Source of the DNA: an uncultured bacterium
GTDB taxonomy: Bacteria; Verrucomicrobiota; Kiritimatiellia; PWTM01
Direction of reading: 5' to 3'
DNA length: 64,000 bases
Assembly: GCA_938010045.1 (NCBI GenBank)
Contig: CALLFZ010000011.1
Coordinates: 1 to 64,000, forward strand
Shown: positions 34,969 through 45,181 of the stretch, in pieces
How the letters are laid out: every line of letters begins with the position of its first letter
Position numbering within the stretch: position 1 is the first letter of the stretch
Notes under the pieces: generated by a model
Seen by the model: only the letters and a program-made list of their open reading frames with translations
Told to the model about the DNA's origin: nothing
Databases searched by the model: none
Made by a program: the position numbers and the translations under genes

Positions 34969-35649
34969 ATGATCGCGAAGGTAGTTCGACATATCCGTTC
35001 CCGCATCGTTTCCGGCATTTTGATGCTGGTACCGCTAGCGGTGACGTTTGTCGTGCTCCGATTCTTGTTCCGCGTCGCGGTCGGCTATGTCCGCCCGATC
35101 GCCCGGATTGTGCCGCAAGGCCGCCTGCCGGAACACACGGTGGGCGCCATAGCCGTCCTCGTTTTGCTCGCCTTTCTCTATCTCGTCGGCTTGCTCACCG
35201 GCCTTGTGATTGGGCGTCGCCTGCTCGCGCTCGGCGAGGCGATCCTCGGGCGGATTCCGATCGTCAAGTCGGTGTATTCATGGACGAAGAGTTTGGTGGA
35301 AATGTTGTCCTCGCGGGACCGCCATGCGTTCACCTCGGTCGTGCTGGTGGACTTCCCGCGGCGGGGGTCCCGCGCACTCGGCTTCGTCGGCGGGGTTGGT
35401 GTCGAGGCCGATGGCCGCCGCATTTACCGCGTCTTTCTGCCCACATCGCCCAATCCGACCTCTGGCTACCTGCTGCTGCTCGACGAGGACCAGGTGACGC
35501 CCACCCGGATCACCGTCGAAGAGGGTATCCGGATGGTTGTCTCCGGCGGTGTGCTGGCTCCGGATTCCCTCCTCGGCGGGGCACCACGGGCTTCGGAGCT
35601 CCCCGCATCCCTAACCGCGAACGATGAACGACGTGACGGATCTACTTGA
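34969..35649 (+). CDS. DUF502 family inner-membrane protein
   Basis: A 226-residue protein with two N-terminal transmembrane helices (about 15-36 and 57-80) followed by a soluble domain containing GRIPIVKSVYSWTKSLVEML and the FLPTSPNPTSGYLLL segment typical of DUF502. The family is widespread in Gram-negative bacteria and of unknown function. The ATG at 34969 gives the family N terminus; no ribosome site is visible, consistent with the very short leader. Its last 26 nt overlap the GH57-like gene. Confidence 0.9.
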   Translation: MIAKVVRHIRSRIVSGILMLVPLAVTFVVLRFLFRVAVGYVRPIARIVPQGRLPEHTVGAIAVLVLLAFLYLVGLLTGLVIGRRLLALGEAILGRIPIVKSVYSWTKSLVEMLSSRDRHAFTSVVLVDFPRRGSRALGFVGGVGVEADGRRIYRVFLPTSPNPTSGYLLLLDEDQVTPTRITVEEGIRMVVSGGVLAPDSLLGGAPRASELPASLTANDERRDGST

Positions 35650-37084
35650 CGGATGGCCCAACGTCTGCGGCGATGAGGAGCGTCTCCTCTTGCCGCCGCC
35701 CGCCGGCGAGTTGTACGCGCCGGAGAGCCCGAACGCGTTCGACCGTATCGAATCCGCGTGCGCGATCGCGCTGCACATGCACCAGCCCCAGATTCCGGCC
35801 GGCGGCGACCGTCTCGAAACGGCCGCGATCATCAGCAACCTGCAATACATGATGGAGCACCAGCACATCGGAGATAACCACAACGCGCCGGTGTTCCGCT
35901 GGTGCTACCAACGCATGGGCGAGTTTGTGCCCGCGTTGCTCGACGAGGGCCGTGAACCGCGCGTCATGCTCGACTATTCCGGCACGCTGCTGTGGGGCCT
36001 GCGGCAGATGGGCGCCGAGGACGTGTTCGAGTCGCTGCGGCGCATCACATGCGACCCGCGCCGTCGCCGCGCCGTGGAGTGGCTGGGCACCGCCTGGGGC
36101 CACGCCGTCGCGCCCTCGACACCGGTCCAGGACTTCCGGCTCCACGTCGCCGCGTGGCGGCATCATTTCGCCGCTCTCTTCGGTTGCGAGGCGCTCGCGC
36201 GCGTGCGCGGCTTCTCCCCGCCCGAGATGGCGCTGCCGAACCACCCGGACGTCGCCTTCGAATTCGTTCGGACGCTTCGTGAGAACGCGTACGAGTGGGT
36301 TCTGGTTCAGGAGCACACCGTGGAGCATCCCGAGACCGGTGCCCATCCCACTGAACCGCATCAACCCCACCGCCTCGTCTGCCGCAACAGCGCGGGCGAG
36401 AGCGCCTCGATCCTCGCGATCGTCAAGACCAAAGGCAGCGACACGAAACTCGTCGGCCAGATGCAGCCATGGTACGAGGCGCGGTCACTCGGCCGCCGCT
36501 GGATCGCCGGCCGGCTTCGCCCGCCGCTCGTCACGCAGATTTCGGACGGCGAAAACGGTGGCGTGATGATGAACGAGTTTCCGCCGAAGTATCACGAGGT
36601 GGTTCGCGAGGCATCCGGCAGTCCCTGGCCGCTCATGAACGTCACCGAGTATCTCGAGTTTCTGCGCCGCGATGGATGGACGCCGGAGCAGGCACCCGTG
36701 CTGCAACCGGTGTTCCAAAAACGGATTTGGGACCGCGTTCAACCCGGCGCGGGTCGTGAGCGCGTCGAGCAGGCGATCGAAGAGGCGCGCCGGGAGGATC
36801 CCCGCTTCCACATGGAGGGGGGAAGTTGGACTGCGAACATCTCCTGGGTGCGCGGCTACGAAAACGTGCTGGGACCGATCGAGCGCGTGAGCGCGCTGTT
36901 CCACCGCCGGGTCACCGGCTCCGGCGTGCCGACATCGGATCCGCGCTACCGCCGCGCGTTGGTGTTGCTCATGCTGTGCGAGACGTCTTGTTTTCGCTAC
37001 TGGGGGCAGGGGGTCTGGACGGACTACGCACGTGAGCTGTGCCGCCGCGCGGAGGAGGCGATCCAACAGGACTTCCCGGCCTGA
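35624..37084 (+). CDS. Glycoside hydrolase family 57-like protein
   Basis: A 486-residue cytoplasmic protein related to GH57 (amylopullulanase/4-alpha-glucanotransferase/branching enzyme family). HMHQP (51-55) is the family N-terminal motif; the nucleophile is probably E201 in GFSPPEMALP and the acid/base D308 in ISDGENGG. These suggest activity on alpha-glucans such as glycogen. The start at 35624 lies inside the DUF502 gene (26-nt overlap). No signal peptide is present. The exact activity within GH57 cannot be assigned. Confidence 0.85.
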   Translation: MNDVTDLLDGWPNVCGDEERLLLPPPAGELYAPESPNAFDRIESACAIALHMHQPQIPAGGDRLETAAIISNLQYMMEHQHIGDNHNAPVFRWCYQRMGEFVPALLDEGREPRVMLDYSGTLLWGLRQMGAEDVFESLRRITCDPRRRRAVEWLGTAWGHAVAPSTPVQDFRLHVAAWRHHFAALFGCEALARVRGFSPPEMALPNHPDVAFEFVRTLRENAYEWVLVQEHTVEHPETGAHPTEPHQPHRLVCRNSAGESASILAIVKTKGSDTKLVGQMQPWYEARSLGRRWIAGRLRPPLVTQISDGENGGVMMNEFPPKYHEVVREASGSPWPLMNVTEYLEFLRRDGWTPEQAPVLQPVFQKRIWDRVQPGAGRERVEQAIEEARREDPRFHMEGGSWTANISWVRGYENVLGPIERVSALFHRRVTGSGVPTSDPRYRRALVLLMLCETSCFRYWGQGVWTDYARELCRRAEEAIQQDFPA

Positions 37085-37112
37085 GCGGCGACAGCCGCCC
37101 GGCATGCCGCGT

Positions 37113-39044
37113 TCACCGCGATGCGTCGGGTGACGAGCCTCGCGAGGCTCCGTCAGCCCCGGACGGTGGTCGGTCGGCCGCCTGCATCTCCTTCTCGAGC
37201 TCGCGTGCCAGTTCCGAGCGAGGCTCGCGGCGCAGATATCGTTCGAGTGCGGCCTTCGCGCCAGCCCGATCACCCACGCGCCATCGCGCACGGGCCAAGT
37301 GCAGAACCAGCAGCCCGGCCTCGGGATACGCTCGCGCCGCAAGTTCCAAGGCCGCGGCCGCCGCCGGCCAGCGGCCGGTGGCCTCGTAGAACGCCGCGGC
37401 GCCGATCAGTCGGACGGGCGGCGGCGGGCGCCGGCCGTCCGCGAGCGCCGCTTCGATGGCCGCGGCCTCGGCCTCGATCAACTCAAGGCCCATCTGCTGC
37501 AGGCGTTCGTCGGCTCCCCACCGGGCCGCCGCATCAGAACCGCGAAGCGCCAGGATCGTCGAAATCCCGTCGAAATAGATCAACTGCCACCGCCGATCCT
37601 CAAGCCAGCGATTCGCAATCGCCAAACCCGAGGGATGAATGCAACTGAGCAGCGCCGTATCAAGCCCCCAGCGCGAGATGATGGCCTGATCCAACCGCTG
37701 TCCCGACTCCAGCCACGCGCGGGGATCGAACTCGGCGGCCGCACGGCATCCTGGCCGCAAGTCCGCAAACACCGAGGCATCCTCCAGCGCCCACGCCAGC
37801 CAGGCGCCGTCGGAGGGCGAACAGTACAACCGGGGCGAGAGCCCCCGCTCGGCGATGGCGGTGGACGCACCGACCGGCTGCAGCCGCGACTCGATCCCGA
37901 GGCCCCAAGACGACAGCGGGTGGCTCCGCGCGGCCTGCCGTGCCCCCAGCCACGCGGCGGCCGCCGCCGCGACGAACGCCATCGCATGAGGATACACCCA
38001 GACCACTCCGATTCCCGCGCGGCGACGTCGCCGTCCGTGCTCGGACCCCAACGCATCCGCCGCCCACGCCAGCAGCGGCGCGACGGACACCACCATCGCC
38101 GCCATCCACCGTGCCGAGAGCATGCCCAGGGCCAGCCCCCCCAGCGCCATGAGGCTCTCGCGGGCGGGCGCCGGACGCCGGCACAAGGCCAGCGCCAACG
38201 CGCACAGAGCCGCCGAGACGTAGAAGGCGAGCGGCGCGGTCGGCGGGGCGCCCGCCAGCAGTAGCGACGGCAGAGACCGTTCCTCGAACACCACGCCGAA
38301 CAATTGCCGTCGGTGCTCATACGCCCAGCCAAGGCCAGCCGCGCCGTACGGCTGAACCGCGAGCGTCGCCAACAGCACGAGCGGCAACCCGAACCTGGCC
38401 GCGCGCTCGCACCGCGAGACGCCGCCCCCCTCCCCTCGCCAATATGCCCATTCCTCCGCGACGGCACCGGCCGCGGCCAGGAGCGGACCAGCCACGCCGG
38501 AAGGATCCATGTTGATCCATGCGAGTTGCGCGGGAATCGCGAGGCCATAGCGACGGCGCATGGAAGCCTGCCGGAGCGCCAACGCCATCACGGCAGCCGG
38601 GACAATCGCAAAGATGGCCGGATCCGTCTGCCATCGGCCCGCGCCCAGCCACATGAGCAGCGCGACGCTGATCAGCGCACTCGCGCCGTGCGTACGCCAG
38701 TCCGGCCACAGGACAATCGTGAACGCCGCAGCCACGCACGCCACCGTCGCGGCGCCCACCATCTTCGCGCCGCCCATCCTCCACAGCAGCCCCAGAGCCG
38801 CGTGGTACAACCACTGAATATCGAGCCATCGCTCTCCCGCGCCGGTGAACGTGAAGATATCGGTCCGTGGGATGCCGCTCGCCCAGATGGCGCGTCCCAC
38901 CACGAGGTCCGTCCACACCGACGGGCTCGTCGTCGTGCGGCCGGCGATGACGACCACCACTAGGGCCGCCAGCGCAAACACGAACCACGAATCACGGCGG
39001 CGCACCTCCGCGATCGGAGCGTCCGGCGGTAACGCGGTGTTCAT
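37113..39044 (-). CDS. Polytopic membrane protein with C-terminal TPR-like region
   Basis: A 643-residue inner-membrane protein with about 9-10 predicted helices between residues 15 and 390, followed by a soluble part containing a TPR-like helix pair (about 560-625: FYEATGRWPAAAAAL, ARARWRVGDRAGAKAALERYL). The membrane half resembles GT-C type glycosyltransferases in topology, with an early TDIFTFTGAGERWLDIQWL loop, but I see no definitive catalytic motif. The ATG at 39044 overlaps the stop of the upstream OMP gene by 4 nt (ATGA). Function unknown. Confidence 0.75.
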   Translation of the reverse strand: MNTALPPDAPIAEVRRRDSWFVFALAALVVVVIAGRTTTSPSVWTDLVVGRAIWASGIPRTDIFTFTGAGERWLDIQWLYHAALGLLWRMGGAKMVGAATVACVAAAFTIVLWPDWRTHGASALISVALLMWLGAGRWQTDPAIFAIVPAAVMALALRQASMRRRYGLAIPAQLAWINMDPSGVAGPLLAAAGAVAEEWAYWRGEGGGVSRCERAARFGLPLVLLATLAVQPYGAAGLGWAYEHRRQLFGVVFEERSLPSLLLAGAPPTAPLAFYVSAALCALALALCRRPAPARESLMALGGLALGMLSARWMAAMVVSVAPLLAWAADALGSEHGRRRRRAGIGVVWVYPHAMAFVAAAAAAWLGARQAARSHPLSSWGLGIESRLQPVGASTAIAERGLSPRLYCSPSDGAWLAWALEDASVFADLRPGCRAAAEFDPRAWLESGQRLDQAIISRWGLDTALLSCIHPSGLAIANRWLEDRRWQLIYFDGISTILALRGSDAAARWGADERLQQMGLELIEAEAAAIEAALADGRRPPPPVRLIGAAAFYEATGRWPAAAAALELAARAYPEAGLLVLHLARARWRVGDRAGAKAALERYLRREPRSELARELEKEMQAADRPPSGADGASRGSSPDASR

Positions 39045-39784
39045 CCGAAGCGGTAGCTGATTCCCAGCATGAGGACCGGCCACCACCTCGGCAGCCAGTC
39101 CGCGATGCGCCGCTCCTCCTCCTCGAGGGCTTCCTCGAACAGCCAGAAACCGGCGGCCCGGCCATCGGCCGTCAGTCGCACCTCTGGACGTGCCAGAAAC
39201 CACCACACGCCCACGTCCATGGTAACCGTCCATTGGCCTCCCCTGAAGGGATTGCCGAAGCCGATCCCCGCATAGGCGACTGTCGTGGGCGTGTCGGCCT
39301 CCGCGCGGATCGTGCCAATGTCCGCGGGACTGAAGGTGAGGCCGCCGATTCGAGTCGGACGTTCCGGACGTGCCCGGCCCGACCACTCGTCTGCGCTGTG
39401 AAACACGCCGAGCGTCACGCGGAACGACGCGTCGGGTGCGTGCACATCGGCGAGAAGACCGGCATTCGCAAATCCCAGATCCACACCATAGCGGACGTCG
39501 CGAATCCGCTCGTCGTGATCAAACTGGCCGCCGTGCGCGACGAGCCGCAGGGTGAGCCCATCCGCGGCCGCCCATGCCACCTCACCGCCCACGCCGATCG
39601 TGCCGCCGCGCGCCCCCACCGCCCATCGAGCCGGCGCGGCCGCGTCCTCCGCGTCTGTGCTCACCGGCACGAGAGCCCCCAGACACAGCACGGCCCACAG
39701 CCACGCCTCTTTCGAACGCCAACGCACGCCCGACAAGCCCCAGCCCGTTCTCCGCTTCGCTTCCGGCGACCGCGCCTCGTCCAC
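39041..39784 (-). CDS. Outer-membrane beta-barrel protein
   Basis: A 247-residue exported protein, signal peptide ending near residue 46 (VSTDAED), then alternating hydrophobic strands ending in ISYRFG, the terminal aromatic pattern of outer-membrane barrels. The order GGTIGVGGEVAW, LADVHAPD...RVTLGVFHS and RPEVRLTADG matches a known family of about 230-residue proteobacterial OMPs of unknown role. The start is taken as GTG at 39784; the signal peptide core begins about 28 residues later, so a shorter start is possible. The stop overlaps the next gene by ATGA. Confidence 0.8.
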   Translation of the reverse strand: MDEARSPEAKRRTGWGLSGVRWRSKEAWLWAVLCLGALVPVSTDAEDAAAPARWAVGARGGTIGVGGEVAWAAADGLTLRLVAHGGQFDHDERIRDVRYGVDLGFANAGLLADVHAPDASFRVTLGVFHSADEWSGRARPERPTRIGGLTFSPADIGTIRAEADTPTTVAYAGIGFGNPFRGGQWTVTMDVGVWWFLARPEVRLTADGRAAGFWLFEEALEEEERRIADWLPRWWPVLMLGISYRFG

Positions 39785-39820
39785 CCGGCCACCCCGACCG
39801 CTGCGGTCGCACCGCGCGAC

Positions 39821-40804
39821 TCAACCGACCCTCAACCGGGCGGGCAGCCGGATGCGGAATCGGGCGCCCCCCAGATCGGAGATGTCGTACTCGGCCGTTC
39901 CCCCGTGGGCCTCGGCCGCCGCCTTGACTGAGACGAGACCGAGACCGGTGCCATGCGCACGCGTCGTGAAAAATGGCTCGAAGAGGCGCGCGCGGTAGGC
40001 CGGTGGCACACCCGGCCCATTGTCGTCCACGTCCACGCACACCGCACCGTTCGACTCGGTCGTCACGCGCACCCGGACGTGCCCCACCCCACCTGTCGCC
40101 TCGGCCGCATTCAGAATCAGATTCAAGAGCGACTGTCGTATCAGGCCCGGATGGCCTCGGAGCAGCAACCGTTCCGGAACCTCCACTTCGACGCGGCAGT
40201 TGCGACATCGCGAATGGATGCGCGCCAGATCGGACATCTCCCGCACCACCGACACGAGATCGAACTCCTCCGGATCGCTGATCCGGCTATCGCGCCCTGC
40301 CTGCAGGAGGAGTCGCGTCATGCGGTCCAACATCGCCAGCGCAACGCGAAGACGGTCCAGATCCGCCGGCTCCACCGACGTGGCCCCCGCCCCGACCACC
40401 TCGTGAAACACGGAGAGCGCGTTGTTGATGTCGTGCGCGACCGCGGACGCAAAGACCCCCGCCACCGAGCGCCGCTCCGCCGCCAGCAACGCCTCGCGGT
40501 GTCGACTCAGCTCGCGCTCGCGCTCCTCAACCTTTTGCAACAGGACCAACGAAAAGAAAAAAATCAGCGCCGTGGACACCGCGACAAACACGATCCCTTT
40601 CCAGAACTCGAGCTCGGTGAGCTGGACCTTCGACACCGAGAGCGCGCTCACGATGTAGCTCGAGAAGAGGATCACGGCGAGGCAAAAACCGCCGTAGGCG
40701 ACGGCAATCATCAGCGCCGTCCGCAGCGGAGGCACGTCCGCCGGCAAAAAGCCGCGGCGTGGTGAGTGTGTTGGGCTCATCAACCTTCTATCATCATACG
40801 TCAT
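39821..40804 (-). CDS. Membrane sensor histidine kinase
   Basis: A 327-residue kinase with two transmembrane helices (29-52 and 70-89) and only a short loop between them. The dimerisation helix has H124 in AHDINNAL, the NtrB-like form of the H-box. The ATPase domain has LNLILNAAEA (N-box), DDNGPGVP (G1) and GTGLGLVSVKAAAEAHGG (G2). No receiver or response regulator gene is adjacent. An internal ATG at 40780 preceded by AGAAGG is an alternative start. It lies upstream of the OMP and membrane protein on the same strand. Confidence 0.9.
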   Translation of the reverse strand: MTYDDRRLMSPTHSPRRGFLPADVPPLRTALMIAVAYGGFCLAVILFSSYIVSALSVSKVQLTELEFWKGIVFVAVSTALIFFFSLVLLQKVEERERELSRHREALLAAERRSVAGVFASAVAHDINNALSVFHEVVGAGATSVEPADLDRLRVALAMLDRMTRLLLQAGRDSRISDPEEFDLVSVVREMSDLARIHSRCRNCRVEVEVPERLLLRGHPGLIRQSLLNLILNAAEATGGVGHVRVRVTTESNGAVCVDVDDNGPGVPPAYRARLFEPFFTTRAHGTGLGLVSVKAAAEAHGGTAEYDISDLGGARFRIRLPARLRVG

Positions 40805-40856
40805 GGGAGACTTGGCCGCAAATGACGAGCGACATCACCGGCCACGCGCGCCTCGC

Positions 40857-43800
40857 TCACGTGGGCGGCTCATGTCCCCGTGGGCCAGCATCCGCCGGCG
40901 GTGCGGGTCTGTACGCGCTGGGGTTTGCCCTCGCAGTCGCGGCGGTTCGTCGGGACACGATCCGGATGTACAGTAACGGCACCACATACAACGACAGCAC
41001 GCTCGAGACGATCAGCCCCGCAAACGAACCGATGCCGATCGAGGCCCGTAGCTCACTGCCCGCCCCACGGCCGATCGCCATGGGCAACATGCCCAGCGCC
41101 GCGGCCAAGGTCGTCATCACCACCGGCCGAAACTTGTCCCGTGCCGCTCGCTGCATCGCCTCGGGCCTCGACGCCTCACCGCTGCGACGCAATGCGTTGA
41201 CCTCGTCCATGATCAAGATCGCGTTGTTGACCACCACGCCGATCAGCATCACGCCGCCCAGCAGCCCGAGAATGGAGAGGGGCTGGCGCGTAAGCCACAG
41301 ACCCACGAACATACCGGAGTAGGCCAGGGGGACGGTCGTCAGGATCAATAGCGGCTGGGTCCACGACTCGAGAAGGGCGGCCAGCAGCAGATAGGTCAGC
41401 GCAATCGCCAGCAGGGTCGCGGCGCGGAACTCATCAAACGCCTCGGCCATCTTTTCCCACATGCCGGTGAACTCGATTCGGTAGCCGGTGGGCAGGAGCG
41501 GTACCAGGCGTCGGCGGAGGGACTCGGCGGCGGTGCCCAGCCCGGCCCCCGGCGCAAGGTCCGCGAAGAGCCGTACGACCCGTCGCTTGTCACTTCGCGC
41601 GACCTGGATCGCCTGAACACCGCGCTCCACCTGTGCGACGGCGGACAGAGGAACGAGGTTGCCGTCCGCGGACGGCAGCCGCGTCTCCGCCAGGAGCGCC
41701 TCAACATCGGCCACATCGCACAGCACGCGGATCGGATGGCTGCGATCCCCTTGAATGAACGTGCCAGCCAGAAGGCCGTCCAGATGACCGCGTAGCATCC
41801 GCGCCACCGCCTGGGCGGGCCACCCCAGGTCCTGCAGGGCCGTTCGGTCGGGCCGGATTCGAACCTCTGGCCGTCCCTCACGAACAGTGTGCTCAATGTC
41901 CACCAACATCGGTTCCGTGGCGGCTGCGCGCGCCGCCTGGAGGCCCACCTCAGAGAGACCGCGCAGCTCCTCGCCCGAGATCTTGACCTCCAGCATCTTG
42001 GACGCGCCGCCGACCGTGGCCGGAATGAGCACGCTCGACCGGCTGCCGACCACTCCGCGGAGCACGTCACGGCACTGGGCCCGAATCTCTTCGATTCCGG
42101 CCGCCCGCTCGGTTTTGGGCGCGAGCTTGAGCAGGATTTCCGCCAAGTGCGCCCCTTCCGACACCTGACCGAGGATACCCTGCACCTTGCCCGCCACCAC
42201 GAGCACGTCGCGCACGCCCTCGATCCGCCGCAGTTGCTGCGCCGCCCACGCGGCCCGATTCAGCGTCTCGGAGAGGGCGAGATCGGGCGAGAACTCGAGT
42301 TTCACGGCCAGCTCGCCGAGGTCCGACTGGGGCACGAACGTGGTCGTGACCCGCGGTGCCGACCACATCGTCGCGCCGCCGAGCAGCACCACCATCGCCA
42401 GCACCGTCCGGCCGCTGCGGCGCGAGAGGACCTCGATCGAGCGCGTGTACGCCCGCGCGAGCCCCTCGACGGCGTGCGTCCAACCGCGCAGCGCGCGATC
42501 GAGCCATCGGTTCACCGCCCAGTCGCGCCGGAACAATCGGGCCGCCAGCATGGGCGCCAGCGTGAAGCTCACGACCAGCGACGCGATCGTCGCGGCGGTC
42601 ACCACACCGCCGAACGGCGAGAGAAACCGCCCGCTCAAGCTGCGCATCATCGCGACGGGCAGGAACACGGCCACATTGGTCAGCGCGCTCGCCGCGACCG
42701 CCACCGCCACCGCGCGGGTCGCCGTTTCGGTGTCCTCGGCGAGCCGATCGGACTGCGGGGACCGTCGCGCCACAATGTGTTCGATCACCACGATCGAGTT
42801 CGTGACCAGAATTCCCACCGAAATTCCGAAGGCCGTGAGCGTGGGCGTGTTCAACGTGTACCCGAGCCAGGACATCGCGAGAAACGACGCAATGATTGCG
42901 ACGGGCAGGCTAAGAAATGCGATCATCGCCGCGCGCAGATCCCGCAGAAACAGGATCAGCACGAGGCCCGTGAGCGCGATACCCTGCGCGACGCTCGACC
43001 ACGCGTCGCGGACGGTCGCCTGAACGAAGTCCGCATCATCGCGGAACCAGCGCAGCTCCACCCCCGCCGGCAACTCGGCGCGGACCTGCTCGTAGCGACG
43101 TCGCAGTTCGCGCACCACGCGCACCGCGTTCGCCTCGCCCCGTTTGATCACACGCAGCACGACCGCCGGCCCCTCGCCGTACAGGGCCGCGGTGGTCGGC
43201 CGCTCCGTCCCCCACTCCACCGTTGCGACATCGCGCACCCGCACCCGGTCTCCCGGCTGGCGCCCCAATTCCAATTCCCCCAGCCCCTCGATCGTTTCGG
43301 CCTCGGCATCGAACGTAACGGCCGCCTCGCGGCGACCCCCAACCTCGGCGGCCGTACCCGCGGGCAGCTTCGAATGGGCGGCGCCGATCGCCTGCGCGAG
43401 ATCGAGCGGGGTAAGGCCGTGGGCCGCCAGCCGCGCCGCATCTGCGCGCACATGCACCTCGCGTCGCGCCCCGCCCACCACGTCCACGTCCGCGACGCCG
43501 TCCACCACGCTGAACCGGTCGCGCAATTGTTGGTCCGCCAGATCGTAAAGTTCATCCACCGGACGGTGGCCACTGAGCACCATCGTCGCGACCGGACGGG
43601 CGTTGATATCGAACTTCAGCACCCTCGGATCCTCGGCGGCCGCCGGCAGATCGCGGCGGATCATCGCAATCCGTTCGCGCACATCGGTTGCCGCCGCGTC
43701 CACATCGCGATGCAACTCAAACTCAATCAGTGTCTGGCAGAGGCCCGGCATGCACATCGAGTCAAGATGCCGCACACCGTCGATCGCGCTGACCGCATCC

Positions 43801-44003
43801 TCGATTTTCCGCGCCACCGATGTTTCGATGTCCTCAGCCGAAGCGCCGGGGTACACCGTGAGCACCGTGACGAAGGGAAACTCCACCTGGGGCATCAGGT
43901 CGAGGCCGAGCCGTCGGTAGGCGAGCACCCCGAGCACGGTCACCGCAAACACAACGGTCCAGGTCGCGACCGGCCGGCGGATGGAGGCGCCGATGAGGTT
44001 CAT
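40857..44003 (-). CDS. RND-family efflux pump inner-membrane transporter
   Basis: A 1048-residue AcrB/HAE-type transporter with the usual duplicated layout: N-terminal helix, two large periplasmic loops and twelve membrane helices. The first-repeat signature GILVTNSIVVIEHIV and second-repeat GVVVNNAILIMDEVNALR are clear. It pumps substrates to the outer-membrane channel via the HlyD-like adaptor, powered by protons. Its ATG overlaps the adaptor stop (ATGA). It is the last gene of a four-gene operon headed by a TetR regulator. Substrate unknown; the HAE rather than heavy-metal subgroup is favoured by length and motifs. Confidence 0.95.
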   Translation of the reverse strand: MNLIGASIRRPVATWTVVFAVTVLGVLAYRRLGLDLMPQVEFPFVTVLTVYPGASAEDIETSVARKIEDAVSAIDGVRHLDSMCMPGLCQTLIEFELHRDVDAAATDVRERIAMIRRDLPAAAEDPRVLKFDINARPVATMVLSGHRPVDELYDLADQQLRDRFSVVDGVADVDVVGGARREVHVRADAARLAAHGLTPLDLAQAIGAAHSKLPAGTAAEVGGRREAAVTFDAEAETIEGLGELELGRQPGDRVRVRDVATVEWGTERPTTAALYGEGPAVVLRVIKRGEANAVRVVRELRRRYEQVRAELPAGVELRWFRDDADFVQATVRDAWSSVAQGIALTGLVLILFLRDLRAAMIAFLSLPVAIIASFLAMSWLGYTLNTPTLTAFGISVGILVTNSIVVIEHIVARRSPQSDRLAEDTETATRAVAVAVAASALTNVAVFLPVAMMRSLSGRFLSPFGGVVTAATIASLVVSFTLAPMLAARLFRRDWAVNRWLDRALRGWTHAVEGLARAYTRSIEVLSRRSGRTVLAMVVLLGGATMWSAPRVTTTFVPQSDLGELAVKLEFSPDLALSETLNRAAWAAQQLRRIEGVRDVLVVAGKVQGILGQVSEGAHLAEILLKLAPKTERAAGIEEIRAQCRDVLRGVVGSRSSVLIPATVGGASKMLEVKISGEELRGLSEVGLQAARAAATEPMLVDIEHTVREGRPEVRIRPDRTALQDLGWPAQAVARMLRGHLDGLLAGTFIQGDRSHPIRVLCDVADVEALLAETRLPSADGNLVPLSAVAQVERGVQAIQVARSDKRRVVRLFADLAPGAGLGTAAESLRRRLVPLLPTGYRIEFTGMWEKMAEAFDEFRAATLLAIALTYLLLAALLESWTQPLLILTTVPLAYSGMFVGLWLTRQPLSILGLLGGVMLIGVVVNNAILIMDEVNALRRSGEASRPEAMQRAARDKFRPVVMTTLAAALGMLPMAIGRGAGSELRASIGIGSFAGLIVSSVLSLYVVPLLYIRIVSRRTAATARANPSAYRPAPPADAGPRGHEPPT

Positions 44004-45181
44004 CGCGCGTGCTCCCCCTGAACGACGCGGATCGGATCGCCATCCCGCACTAGTCCGCGGCCTTCGACGATCACATCGGCGGACTCAACAAGACCGTCGT
44101 GGATTTCGATCAGGCCATCCGCCTCCGCGCCGACCCGCACTTCGACCGCCCGCGCCCGTCCCCCCTCGACGAGCAGCAACGTTGCGCGATCGCCGTGGCG
44201 CACCGCCGCGGCCGACGGAACGGCCCAACCTTCGTGCTCGTCCACCTCCACCTCCACGTCCACGGCTCGACCGGGAACCGGTGCCCCCTCCGCCCGGGTA
44301 AGCGTCGCGCGAACCTCGAAGGTTCGCGTCCGCGGATCCACGGTCGGAGCGACATGGTCCACCGGCACCTCGGCGACGCCACCGTCCGAGCGGGCAAAGC
44401 GCAGCCGCGCGCGGCCCTCCACCACGCGCCCGTGCAGGGGTGCCGCGAGCCATGCCACCACCTCGACGCGGTCCGCCGACTCGACCTGTAGCACCGGCGT
44501 GCCCGCCGCCGCGTATTCGCCGACGCGCAGGAACCGGCGCGTCACCACGCCGGCGATCGGTGAGCTGATCGTCGAATCCGCCAGTTGGCGCTTCGCCACC
44601 GCCAGCGCCGACTCGGCCTGCTGCTCGCGCGCGATCGCCAGCTCGACCGCTGCCGATGCCCGTTCCGCCGCCGCGCGAGCGCGGTCTCGCGCCATCACGG
44701 CCAGCTCCAGCGCATCGAGCGGAATCGCGCCGTCCTGCTCGAACATTCGCGCCGCCCGCGCATGATCCGCCTCGGCCTTGCCGAGCGCGGCCCGCGCGTC
44801 GGCCAGCGCCGCCTCGGCCTCGCGGCGGCCAGCGCGGGCCACGCGCACCGCGTCCTCCGAGATGCGCACCTGGTGCTCAAGATGTTCGCGGTCCGTCTGG
44901 AACAGCGGTCGGCCCGCCGTCACCTCATCGCCGTCCTCCACCCACATCGCCTCGATCGGGCCGGGCACCCGTGCGGCGATCCGCACGACGTCCTTCGCGC
45001 GCGCCACCCCCTGCACGCGCACCACCTCTCGGAAGCGATGCCGCACGGGACGCACCGCGCTCACCAAAACTGGCGGCTCGGCGGCGTTCTCCGTCGTCGC
45101 GCGACCGCACCCGCCACCCGAGATCGCGAGAACCGCGGTCGTACCCAACCATCCCAACGCCCGAACGACCAGTCGCTTCAT
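44000..45181 (-). CDS. HlyD/AcrA-type membrane-fusion lipoprotein
   Basis: A 393-residue periplasmic adaptor. The lipoprotein signal ends at C25 (ISGGGC). A biotinyl-lipoyl-like half-motif (AMWVEDGDEVTAGRPLF) precedes a long coiled-coil hairpin (about 90-180, with EQDGAIPLDALE in the tip), the second lipoyl half (STISSPIAGVVTRR) and beta-barrel and membrane-proximal domains. It connects the RND pump to the TolC-like channel encoded on either side. Both ends overlap neighbours by 4 nt. Confidence 0.93.
   Translation of the reverse strand: MKRLVVRALGWLGTTAVLAISGGGCGRATTENAAEPPVLVSAVRPVRHRFREVVRVQGVARAKDVVRIAARVPGPIEAMWVEDGDEVTAGRPLFQTDREHLEHQVRISEDAVRVARAGRREAEAALADARAALGKAEADHARAARMFEQDGAIPLDALELAVMARDRARAAAERASAAVELAIAREQQAESALAVAKRQLADSTISSPIAGVVTRRFLRVGEYAAAGTPVLQVESADRVEVVAWLAAPLHGRVVEGRARLRFARSDGGVAEVPVDHVAPTVDPRTRTFEVRATLTRAEGAPVPGRAVDVEVEVDEHEGWAVPSAAAVRHGDRATLLLVEGGRARAVEVRVGAEADGLIEIHDGLVESADVIVEGRGLVRDGDPIRVVQGEHAR

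Noticed and set aside
41889-44021. 710-codon plus-strand open frame
   Set aside because: Antisense shadow of the RND transporter, with no recognisable domain.
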